A stretch of 64,000 nt of DNA from JBJMLO01 sp045805265. Its GTDB lineage: Bacteria > Actinomycetota > UBA4738 > JACQTL01. Position numbers and translations under genes: made by a program. The stretch lies in assembly GCA_045805265.1 (NCBI GenBank), contig JBJMLO010000022.1:43191-107190 (forward strand). The letters are read 5' to 3'. Below, one piece after another: positions 39,720 through 46,879 of this stretch; positions within the stretch are counted from its first letter, which is position 1, and every line of letters begins with the position of its first letter. The notes beneath the pieces were generated by a model. It saw only the letters and a list, made by a program, of their open reading frames with translations, had not been told where the DNA came from and did no database searches.

Positions 39720-41120
39720 ATGGATAATGTCCGGATGCTCGGCTCCCTCCTGACCTCCGATCACCGGGCCCGCGCCCGGCTGACCGGCCGCCTCGCGGCG
39801 TTCCTGTTCGTCGCGTCGGGGCTCCTGGCGCTGCTGACGATCCCGCTGCCTGGACCTGCGGACGTCGACCGCGCGGGCGAGTTCGTCGTGAGCGTGTGCG
39901 CCCTCGCGCTCGGCTACGCGACGTGGCGCATCGACTGGGGCCGGCATCTCCACGTGTGGCAGTTGGCGCTCACGGTTCCGGCGCTGCTGCTCATCGCACT
40001 GGGGAACTACTTCGCGGGATCGACCCCGCCCTACGTGTACGGCGTGTTCTACGTGGTCGTGTTCATGTGGCTGGGGCTGGCGTTCCCCCGGTGGACCTCG
40101 GCCGCGGTCTCCCCGCTCGCGCTGGTGGCCTACGTCGTCCCGATCCTGTTCCTGCCGGGCGACGTGGGCTTCGGGGTGAGCTCTGCCGCCATCACCATCC
40201 CGATCTGCGTGCTGGTCGGCGAGACCCTGGCCTGGGGGCTCACCCGGCTGGGACGCACCGAGGCTCGCCTGCAGCGGAGCCAGGAGGACTACAAGCAGGC
40301 CTTCCAATCCACGCGGCAGTACGCCGAGGCGTACCAGCGCCAGATGGAGGTGGCCGAGCGGACGAAGTCCGGCGACCGCATCCGGGACACGTTCTTGCAG
40401 GCGGTCTCCCACGACCTCCGCTCCCCGCTGACGGCGATCCTGGGATCGGCCGGCACGCTGGAGCAGGGCGGCGGGTCCGAGGAGGAACGAGCGGCCCTCC
40501 TGGGGCGGATCTCGGCCAGCGCGAGACGGCTCGACCGGATGCTCTCCGACCTGCTCGACATCGACCGCCTCCAGCGCGGGATCGTCTCGCCCGAGCGCCG
40601 GCCCGCCGACGTGCGACAGATGATCGAGCGGCCGATCCACGAAGCGGGCCTCCGCGAGCACAGGACGATCGAGGTGGTCGTCGAGGGCGACCCGCTCCTG
40701 GCAGACGTGGATCCGGCGAAGACCGAACGCATCGTCGAGAACCTGGTCTCGAACGCGGTGAAGCACGGGGGCGACGGGACGATCGTGGTCAGCGCGGCGG
40801 CCGAGCGGGACGGGCTGGCGCTGCGCGTGGACGACGGGGGTCCCGGGATCCCGGACGAGCTCAAGGACGCGGTGTTCCAGCCGTTCCGGCGGGGCCCGGG
40901 CACCGAGCTGGTCCCCGGCGTGGGCCTCGGCCTCGCGCTGGTGGAGCGGTTCGCGGAGCTGCACGGCGGCCGGGCCTGGGTCGAGGACCGCCCCGGCGGC
41001 GGCACGTCGTTCCGGGTGTTCCTGCCGGCCACGGTGGTGTCGGCCGGGAACGGGCCGTCGTCGCCGCCGGAGTCGCAGCCCGCGCCGGCGGCGGCCGCCC
41101 CGGTGGAGCCGGAGCGGTAG
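39720..41120 (+). CDS. Orphan membrane sensor histidine kinase
   Basis: The 466-aa kinase has about six membrane helices in residues 20-175 without a large extracytoplasmic sensor, so it may sense the membrane itself or an integral ligand. A coiled coil follows (180-220), then the H-box AVSHDLRSPLTAIL with phosphoacceptor His231, the N-box ENLVSNAVKHGG, the G1 box VDDGGPGIPDELKDAVFQPF and the G2 box GVGLGLALVERFAELHGG. The last about 25 residues are Pro/Ala-rich. No response regulator is adjacent. The next gene, 3 bp downstream, is a potassium-channel protein. GGGAGG lies about 12 bp upstream of the ATG. Confidence 0.92.
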   Translation: MDNVRMLGSLLTSDHRARARLTGRLAAFLFVASGLLALLTIPLPGPADVDRAGEFVVSVCALALGYATWRIDWGRHLHVWQLALTVPALLLIALGNYFAGSTPPYVYGVFYVVVFMWLGLAFPRWTSAAVSPLALVAYVVPILFLPGDVGFGVSSAAITIPICVLVGETLAWGLTRLGRTEARLQRSQEDYKQAFQSTRQYAEAYQRQMEVAERTKSGDRIRDTFLQAVSHDLRSPLTAILGSAGTLEQGGGSEEERAALLGRISASARRLDRMLSDLLDIDRLQRGIVSPERRPADVRQMIERPIHEAGLREHRTIEVVVEGDPLLADVDPAKTERIVENLVSNAVKHGGDGTIVVSAAAERDGLALRVDDGGPGIPDELKDAVFQPFRRGPGTELVPGVGLGLALVERFAELHGGRAWVEDRPGGGTSFRVFLPATVVSAGNGPSSPPESQPAPAAAAPVEPER

Positions 41121-41123
41121 CGG

Positions 41124-42197
41124 ATGCGGTGGGTGGCACTCCCCGCCGGGATCCTGGTCATCCTGGTCACGCTCCTCGACGTCTTCTCCACGCTGGTCGT
41201 CCCGCGGTCCTCGAACCGGCGATTCCGGCTCACCAGGATCCTGTTCCGGGGGTTCTGGCGCCCGTGGCGATGGCTCGGGGTCCGGTTCCGCACTACGACC
41301 GGCCGGGAGAAGTTCCTGTCCGTCGCCGCGCCCGGCTTCTTCTTCCTGCTGCTCGCCACGTGGGCGCTGCTGGCCATGGTGGGGTTCGCGCTCATCCTGT
41401 GGAGCCCGGCCTTCGTGCACGGGATCGGGGGCGCGGGCGACGGGCGGTTCACCACCTCGCTGTACTTCAGCGGGAGCTCGCTGTTCACGATCGGCTTCGG
41501 GGACGTGGTGGCCACCGGGCTGACCCGCGCGGTGGTCGTCGCGGAGGGCGCGGTCGGCCTGGGCCTGGTCGCGGTGGTCATCGCCTACCTCCCGGTCCTG
41601 TACCAGTCCTTCAACCGGCGGGAGGTCGGCATCCTGCTGCTGGATGCCCGGGCGGGTTCGCCGCCCTCCGGCCACGAGCTCCTGCGGCGGGCGGCGGCGA
41701 GCCACGACAAGCAGAACCTGGGTGACCTCTTCCGGGAGTGGGAGCGGTGGTCCGCGGACATCCTCGAGACGCACCTGTCCTACCCGATGCTTGCGTTCTT
41801 CCGCTCGCCCCACGACAACACGTCGTGGGTGACGTCCCTCGGCGCGGTGCTCGACGCGGCCACGCTGATCCTGTCGGTGATGGACAAGGAGCCGATGCCC
41901 GCCGCGCGGAACCTGTACGCGACGGGGGTGCACGCCGTGGAGGATCTCTTCTACTTCTTCCGCATCGAGGAACGGCAGCCGGTGATCGAGCGGGACGAGT
42001 TCGACGAGGTGCTCCGCGACTTCAAGGACCTCGGCATCCCGCTGCTGCCTCCGGACGAGTCGTGGGAGCGGTTCAACGAGCTGCGAGCCGGCTACGGGGG
42101 GCGGCTCGACGCCCTGGCCGTCATGCTCGTGGCACCACCGGCGCAGTGGATCGGGGACCGCTCGTCGCTGGCCGCGGGACCGGGGCACGCCCGCTGA
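41124..42197 (+). CDS. Ion-channel protein with potassium selectivity filter
   Basis: The 357-aa membrane protein has an N-terminal helix (about 5-25), a second (about 70-95), a pore region containing the filter TIGFGD at 122-127, and a following helix (about 133-158). A cytoplasmic C-terminal domain of about 190 aa has no RCK/TrkA-N signature that I can see. The filter suggests potassium conduction. It is translated right behind a histidine kinase gene (3-bp gap), so the two probably form one response unit. Its 3' end is convergent with the 6S RNA gene. Confidence 0.82.
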   Translation: MRWVALPAGILVILVTLLDVFSTLVVPRSSNRRFRLTRILFRGFWRPWRWLGVRFRTTTGREKFLSVAAPGFFFLLLATWALLAMVGFALILWSPAFVHGIGGAGDGRFTTSLYFSGSSLFTIGFGDVVATGLTRAVVVAEGAVGLGLVAVVIAYLPVLYQSFNRREVGILLLDARAGSPPSGHELLRRAAASHDKQNLGDLFREWERWSADILETHLSYPMLAFFRSPHDNTSWVTSLGAVLDAATLILSVMDKEPMPAARNLYATGVHAVEDLFYFFRIEERQPVIERDEFDEVLRDFKDLGIPLLPPDESWERFNELRAGYGGRLDALAVMLVAPPAQWIGDRSSLAAGPGHAR

Positions 42198-42216
42198 TCC
42201 ACGCGTGCCACGGAGC

Positions 42217-42388
42217 CGCGGAGCATCTCCCGTGCCGCTTCCTCGTGAACCGTGTTCTCACGTAGGTGGGTGCCCTCCCGGGCGCTTCAGTGAACCCCCG
42301 CGAGGGGGCTCGACACCACGCCCGGAGCCGGGGCTCCCGGATCCGAGCTACTGGCTCATCGAATCCGCGGTACGAGCGATGCTCCGCG
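42217..42388 (-). ncRNA. ssrS: 6S RNA (RNA polymerase-binding regulatory RNA)
   Basis: The non-coding gap between the channel gene and aspS folds, on the minus strand, into the 6S architecture. A perfect 11-bp closing stem joins the ends (CGCGGAGCATC / GATGCTCCGCG; 42378-42388 with 42217-42227). A second helix follows (42367-42374 with 42231-42238, one mismatch), then a large open central region. An apical arm has CTCCGGGCG / CGCCCGGGAG (42319-42327 with 42275-42284) and the tip GAGCCCCC-TCGC-GGGGGTTC (42292-42311). The 3' strand carries GGCACCCACCTACG and GGTTCACGAGG, resembling 6S RNAs. A promoter ends exactly at the stem. An aspS/rarA location is also known for Bacillus 6S-1. Length is about 172 nt; ends are inferred. 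Confidence 0.8.
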
Positions 42389-42393
42389 CGAGG

Positions 42394-42424
42394 AACCTAC
42401 ACCCCTCGGCTGTCGCCCTGTCAA
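42394..42424 (-). promoter_or_regulatory. Promoter of the 6S RNA gene
   Basis: TTGACA (42419-42424, minus strand) is followed by TGTAGG 17 bp downstream or TAGGTT at 19 bp (42394-42399, with an extended TG). Initiation about 7 bp further would fall at 42387-42388, the first base pair of the 6S closing stem. Confidence 0.7.
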
Positions 42425-42470
42425 ACGCCGAGGCGACGCGAACGCCAGGCGGTGCTGCGGTCGGCTGGAC

Positions 42471-44234
42471 CTACGGCGACCGCGGCGGCGTCGCGACCCT
42501 GAGCCCCAGCTCCCGCAGCTGGCCCTCGGACGCCTCGGCCGGAGCGCCGGTCAGGGGGTCCTGGCCCGACTGCGTCTTGGGGAACGCGATGACCTCGCGG
42601 ATGTTGTCCTTGCCCGCGAGGAGCATGACCAGGCGGTCGATCCCGGGTGCGATCCCGCCGTGGGGGGGAACGCCGTACCGGAACGCCCGCAGGAGGAACC
42701 CGAACTTCTCCTCGGCCTCCTCCCGCGAGATCCCCAGCCGGTCGAAGACGGCCTGCTGGATCTCCGGGCGGTGGATCCTGATGCTGCCGCTGGCGAGCTC
42801 CCAGCCGTTCAGCACGATGTCGTAGCCGCGCGCCCTCGCCGTCTCCGGCTCGAGGTCGTCGCCGGCCGGCGACGTGAACGGGTGGTGGGTGAACGTCCAC
42901 GCCTCCTGCTCGTAGTTCCACTCGAACAGGGGCGGCTCGGTGATCCAGGCGAACGCCCACGCGCCCTCCGGGACGAGTCCCATCCGCTCGGCCATGGCCC
43001 GGCGCAACGCGTCGAGCGCGACCGCCACGCGGTCCGGCCGGTCGGCCACGACCAGGACGAGGTCGCCGTCGCCCGCCCGGGTGGCCTGCGTGATCCCGGC
43101 CACCTCCTCCGGCGACAGATATCGCTCGACCGGCGAGCGGATCCCCCCGCCCGCGTACGCGATCCACACCAGGCCGGTCGCGCCGCGACCCTTCGCCACC
43201 TGGACGAGGTCGTCGAGCTCCCGCCGGGACAGCGCCGCTCCGGCGCCCGGTACCCCGATCGCCTTCACCACCCCGCCCGAGGCGAGCGCGCCGGCGAAGG
43301 CCCGGAACTCCGTCCCGGCGAACACGCCGGACAGGTCGGCGAGCTCCATCCCGTAGCGCAGGTCGGGCTTGTCGCTGCCGAACCGCTCCATGGCCTCGTG
43401 GAATGGGATCCGGGGGAAGGGTGTTGCCACCTCGACCCCATTCGTCTCGCGCACCAGCTCCGCGAACAGCGGTTCCATCAGCTGGTAGACGTCCTCCTCC
43501 TCGACGAAGGACATCTCCAGGTCGAGCTGGGTGAAGTCGAGCTGCCGGTCGGCCCGGAGGTCCTCGTCCCGGAAGCACCGGACGATCTGGTAGTACCGGT
43601 CCAGCCCGGCCACCATCAGGATCTGCTTGAACATCTGCGGCGACTGGGGCAGGGCGTAGAAGCTGCCCGGCTGCAGGCGGGAGGGAACGAGGAAGTCCCG
43701 AGCCCCCTCCGGTGTCGACCGGGTCAGCATGGGCGTCTCGACCTCGACGAACCCTCGCTCCTCCAGATACCGGCGGATGATGGCGTTGACCTGGTGGCGC
43801 ACCCGGAGCACCCGGGTCATCTCGGGACGCCGGAGGTCGAGGTAGCGGTACTGCAGCCGCAGGCGCTCGTCGGCCTCGATGCGGTCCTCGATGGGGAACG
43901 GCGGCGGCTCGGCCTCGCTCAGGACCTCGACTGCGACGACGTTCACCTCGACCTCCCCCGTGGGAAGGTTCGCGTTGACGTTCTCGGCGGGCCGGGGCTC
44001 GACCGTCCCGGTCACGCGGATGACCGACTCGCCGCGCAGGTGGCCGGGTTCGAGCCGCTCGGGGTGGAACACGACCTGCACGACGCCCTGCCGGTCCCGG
44101 AGGTCGACGAAGGCCACGCCGCCGTGGTCCCGCCGGTGCGCGACCCATCCGCACAGCGTCACGGTTTCGCCGACGTGCAACGGGCGGAGCTCGCCGCACA
44201 TGTGCGTCCGGAGGGCGGTGGCGAAGCCGCTCAC
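42471..44234 (-). CDS. aspS: Aspartyl-tRNA synthetase
   Basis: The 587-aa class IIb enzyme has an N-terminal OB-fold anticodon domain (TVTLCGWVAHRRDHGGVAFV) and motif 2 QIVRCFRDEDLRADRQLDF. The bacterial GAD insertion follows (about 290-420), and motif 3 is GIAPGIDRLVMLLAG. It charges tRNA-Asp; whether it also charges tRNA-Asn cannot be told here. The GTG at 44234 overlaps the hisS stop (GTGA) and has GGGAG upstream. The longer frame to 45164 is a shadow of hisS. Confidence 0.96.
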   Translation of the reverse strand: MSGFATALRTHMCGELRPLHVGETVTLCGWVAHRRDHGGVAFVDLRDRQGVVQVVFHPERLEPGHLRGESVIRVTGTVEPRPAENVNANLPTGEVEVNVVAVEVLSEAEPPPFPIEDRIEADERLRLQYRYLDLRRPEMTRVLRVRHQVNAIIRRYLEERGFVEVETPMLTRSTPEGARDFLVPSRLQPGSFYALPQSPQMFKQILMVAGLDRYYQIVRCFRDEDLRADRQLDFTQLDLEMSFVEEEDVYQLMEPLFAELVRETNGVEVATPFPRIPFHEAMERFGSDKPDLRYGMELADLSGVFAGTEFRAFAGALASGGVVKAIGVPGAGAALSRRELDDLVQVAKGRGATGLVWIAYAGGGIRSPVERYLSPEEVAGITQATRAGDGDLVLVVADRPDRVAVALDALRRAMAERMGLVPEGAWAFAWITEPPLFEWNYEQEAWTFTHHPFTSPAGDDLEPETARARGYDIVLNGWELASGSIRIHRPEIQQAVFDRLGISREEAEEKFGFLLRAFRYGVPPHGGIAPGIDRLVMLLAGKDNIREVIAFPKTQSGQDPLTGAPAEASEGQLRELGLRVATPPRSP

Positions 44235-45484
44235 GCGGCTCCCGCCAGCCACGCGGCCACGTCGGTGAGCGGGACCTTCCGCTCCGTGCCGTCGTCCAGT
44301 CGCTTCACCGTGGCCTCGCCGGCCTCGGCCTCCCGCTCGCCGATGATCACCGCGAACCGCGCCCCGGTCCGGTCCGCCATCCGCAGCTGGGCCTTCAGCG
44401 GGCGCTCCCCGAACGCCGACTCGCCGGCCACGCCCGCGGCGCGGAGCTGCCGGAGCAGCGCGCGCCCCTTCTCGGCGGCGCCCGCACCGAACGCGACCAC
44501 GAACGCCGTGACCCCGCCGCGAGGTTCCACCTCGACACCCTCCGCCTCGAGGGCCAGCACGGCACGGTCCAGCCCGAGCCCGAACCCCACGGCGGGCGTC
44601 GGCGGTCCGCCCAGGACCTCGGCCAGCCCGTCGTACCGCCCGCCGCCGCACACCGTCGACTGGCTGCGCGACAGCTGCCGGTGAACGAACTCGAAGGCCG
44701 TGCGCGTGTAGTAGTCCAACCCGCGGACCAGCGTGGTCTCCACCCGGGCCTCGATGCCCTCGTCCGCGAGGCCGGCCAGCACGGCGTCGAAGTGCTCCTT
44801 GCAGGCGGCGTCCAGGTGGTCGGTGATCCGCGGAGCGTCCTGTGCCACCTCGCGGCACGCGGGGTCCTTGCAGTCCAGCACGCGGAGCGGGTTCTCCCGG
44901 AACCGATCCCGGTGCTCGTCGCGCAGCCGGGGGGCCTGGGCTTCCAGGTAGTCCAGCAACGCCTGCCGATAGGCCGGCCGGCACACGTCGTCCCCGACCG
45001 AGTTCACCTCGAGGTCGACCTGGGCGATGCCGAGGCCGGCCAGGAACCGCGACGCCATCGAGATGATCTCGACGTCCGCGCCCGGGTCGGAGACGCCGAG
45101 CACCTCGGCGCCGAAGATCCGGAACTCGCGGAGCCGCCCCTTCTGGGGCCGGTTGTACCGCCACGAGTGGTTCACGTAGTACCCCTTGAACGGGGACCCC
45201 AGCTCGTTCGCGTGGGCCAGGTAGGCGCGCACGACGGGCGCCGTCCCCTCCGGGCGCAGCGTCAGCGACCGGTCGCTCCGGTCGAGGAACGTGTACATCT
45301 CCTTGCTGACCACATCGCTGGTCTGCCCGGACGTCCGGGCGAACAGCTCCGTGTCCTCGAACGCGGGGGTCTCCACGTAGCGGTACCCGTACAGGTCCGC
45401 CGTCCGGTGGGCGCGGTCGTACAGCGCCCGCATCACGCCGGATGCGGGCGGCAGCAGGTCCTCCGTGCCGCGGGGCGGCTCCAC
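44231..45484 (-). CDS. hisS: Histidyl-tRNA synthetase
   Basis: The 417-aa class II synthetase starts MEPPRGTEDLLPP, the family N-terminus. It has motif 2 region YYVNHSWRYNRPQKGRLREF, HisA motifs LVRGLDYYTRTAFEF and GGGRYDGLAEVLGG, motif 3 VGFGLGLDRAVLAL, and the C-terminal anticodon domain ending DVAAWLAGAA. The GTG start at 45484 shares one base with the upstream hydrolase stop (TAGTG) and has GGAGG 6 bases upstream. Order dtd - Cys-rich gene - MBL hydrolase - hisS - aspS. Confidence 0.96.
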   Translation of the reverse strand: MEPPRGTEDLLPPASGVMRALYDRAHRTADLYGYRYVETPAFEDTELFARTSGQTSDVVSKEMYTFLDRSDRSLTLRPEGTAPVVRAYLAHANELGSPFKGYYVNHSWRYNRPQKGRLREFRIFGAEVLGVSDPGADVEIISMASRFLAGLGIAQVDLEVNSVGDDVCRPAYRQALLDYLEAQAPRLRDEHRDRFRENPLRVLDCKDPACREVAQDAPRITDHLDAACKEHFDAVLAGLADEGIEARVETTLVRGLDYYTRTAFEFVHRQLSRSQSTVCGGGRYDGLAEVLGGPPTPAVGFGLGLDRAVLALEAEGVEVEPRGGVTAFVVAFGAGAAEKGRALLRQLRAAGVAGESAFGERPLKAQLRMADRTGARFAVIIGEREAEAGEATVKRLDDGTERKVPLTDVAAWLAGAA

Positions 45485-46101
45485 TACACCTCCACGAGGA
45501 ACGGGTTCGTCGCCCGCTCGGCGCCGACCGTCGTGCCCGGGCCGTGCCCGGGATACACGGGCAGCGGGTCCGGCAGCGCCAGGAACCTGCGGAGCGACTT
45601 CTCCATGTCCTCCGGGCTCGAGTTCGGGAAGTCGGACCGCCCGATCGAGCCGCGGAACACCAGGTCGCCCGAGAACAGCCACCCGTCGGTGGCGAAGCAC
45701 ACGCTCCCGGGCGTGTGGCCCGGGGTGTGCAGGACCTCGATGGAGAACCCGGCGAAGTCCAGCCGGTCGCCGTCCACGACGGTCCGGACGTCCCCCACCG
45801 GGGCCGGCGGCACCGGGAACCCCGAGCCCCAGGCCCGCGGATCGGTCAGCGCGAGGCGGTCGGCCTCGTGGATGTACAGCGGCAGGTCGTCGCCGCAGAA
45901 GTCCCCCGCGGAACCGATGTGGTCGAAGTGGCCGTGCGTGCCCAGGACCGCCACGGGCCGTTTCCCGGCCTCCCGCAGCATGGCGTGGATCCGGTCGGGC
46001 GAGAACCCGGGGTCGACGACGACCGCTTCGTCCGACCCCTCGCCCGAGATCAGCCAGCAGTTCGTCCCGAAGTCGTTGTCGTCGAAGACGTCGAGGTACA
46101 T
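45484..46101 (-). CDS. Metallo-beta-lactamase fold hydrolase (glyoxalase II-like)
   Basis: The 205-aa protein has the MBL metal signature THGHFDHIG, the later His in LHTPGHTPGSVCF, the bridging Asp in WLFSGDLVFRGSIGRSD, and the final His in VYPGHGPGTTVGAE. GRSDFP and this spacing are those of YcbL/glyoxalase II-type thioester hydrolases commonly next to hisS in Gram-positives. The ATG at 46101 gives the family-like MYLDVFDDNDFGTNCWL; no good ribosome-binding site is seen. It is probably a thiol-ester hydrolase; the substrate is unproven. Confidence 0.87.
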   Translation of the reverse strand: MYLDVFDDNDFGTNCWLISGEGSDEAVVVDPGFSPDRIHAMLREAGKRPVAVLGTHGHFDHIGSAGDFCGDDLPLYIHEADRLALTDPRAWGSGFPVPPAPVGDVRTVVDGDRLDFAGFSIEVLHTPGHTPGSVCFATDGWLFSGDLVFRGSIGRSDFPNSSPEDMEKSLRRFLALPDPLPVYPGHGPGTTVGAERATNPFLVEV

Positions 46102-46127
46102 GAGCGTGCCAGTGTAGCGACGCGGGT

Positions 46128-46364
46128 TTAGAGCAGTTCGTCGCCGGACACGGGATGGCGGCGTTCGCCGTAGCGAGGCGCCGTGTGGCACGAGCACGCG
46201 TGGTCGCCGCAGCCCCGGGACTGGTCCGGACCCGCGTCCCACACCCGGCCGGACAGGTCCTGGGCCTGATATTGCACACACCCGCAACCCGCGCACAGCG
46301 TCAGCTCGACGTCGTGGAGGTGTCCGTCGGGGTCGGCCAGCGCCAGCCGAGGGGGCGCAGACAT
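46128..46364 (-). CDS. Small Cys-rich protein of unknown function
   Basis: The 78-aa polypeptide has two Cys clusters, LCAGCGCVQYQ and GCGDHACSCH, which could bind zinc or another metal; there are also His residues near the C-terminus. I do not recognise a family. It fits between dtd and the MBL hydrolase on the same strand, with short gaps (63 and 26 bp). The Shine-Dalgarno sequence is not convincing. It could be a genuine small metalloprotein or a chance frame; Cys spacing favours the first. Confidence 0.5.
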   Translation of the reverse strand: MSAPPRLALADPDGHLHDVELTLCAGCGCVQYQAQDLSGRVWDAGPDQSRGCGDHACSCHTAPRYGERRHPVSGDELL

Positions 46365-46427
46365 GCGTCAATAATGCCACTTCTGTCCTGGTTGCTCAAA
46401 TCGAGGTTTCGTACAGGCGAAACATCC

Positions 46428-46874
46428 CTACAGGTCGGCGGCGTCGATCACGAGCGTGACGGGCCCGTCGTTCACGAGCTCCACCTCCATGTGCTCGCGG
46501 AACGCGCCCCGCGCGACCCGGGCGCCCAGCCCCTCGAGCTCCCGGGCGAACGCGTCGACGCGCTCCCGCGCCACCTCGGGAGGGGCGGCGCCGACCCACG
46601 ACGGCCGACGCCCCCGGCGCACGTCCCCGTACAGGGTGAATTGGGGGACGACGAGCACCGCGCCGGCGGCCTCGGTGACGGACCGGTTCATCTTCCCCTG
46701 GTCGTCGGGGAACACCCGCAGGTGGAAGACCTTCTCCGCCAGCCGGCGCTCCTCCCCCGGGAGGTCCCCCGCCCCCACGCCGACCAGGACGAGCAGGCCC
46801 CGCCCCATCTCCGCCACCGGCTCGCCCCCCGCGCGCACCGATGCCCGCGTGACCCGCTGGAGCACCACCCGCAT
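46428..46874 (-). CDS. dtd: D-aminoacyl-tRNA deacylase
   Basis: The 148-aa protein removes D-amino acids and Gly mischarged on tRNA. It begins MRVVLQRVTRASVRAGGE and shows VFPDDQGKMNRSVTEAAGAV, the motif VPQFTLYGD (usually SQFTLYAD), and the Gly-Pro motif VNDGPVTLVID that reads chirality. The ATG lies 5 bp after the upstream hydrolase/glycosyltransferase stop. In relatives dtd directly follows rel, so the genes between them here are an insertion. Confidence 0.94.
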   Translation of the reverse strand: MRVVLQRVTRASVRAGGEPVAEMGRGLLVLVGVGAGDLPGEERRLAEKVFHLRVFPDDQGKMNRSVTEAAGAVLVVPQFTLYGDVRRGRRPSWVGAAPPEVARERVDAFARELEGLGARVARGAFREHMEVELVNDGPVTLVIDAADL

Positions 46875-46879
46875 CGTCG

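Noticed and set aside
39672..42188. 838-codon minus-strand frame opposite the kinase and channel genes
   Set aside because: Shadow frame; both plus-strand genes have clear motifs (H-box, TIGFGD).
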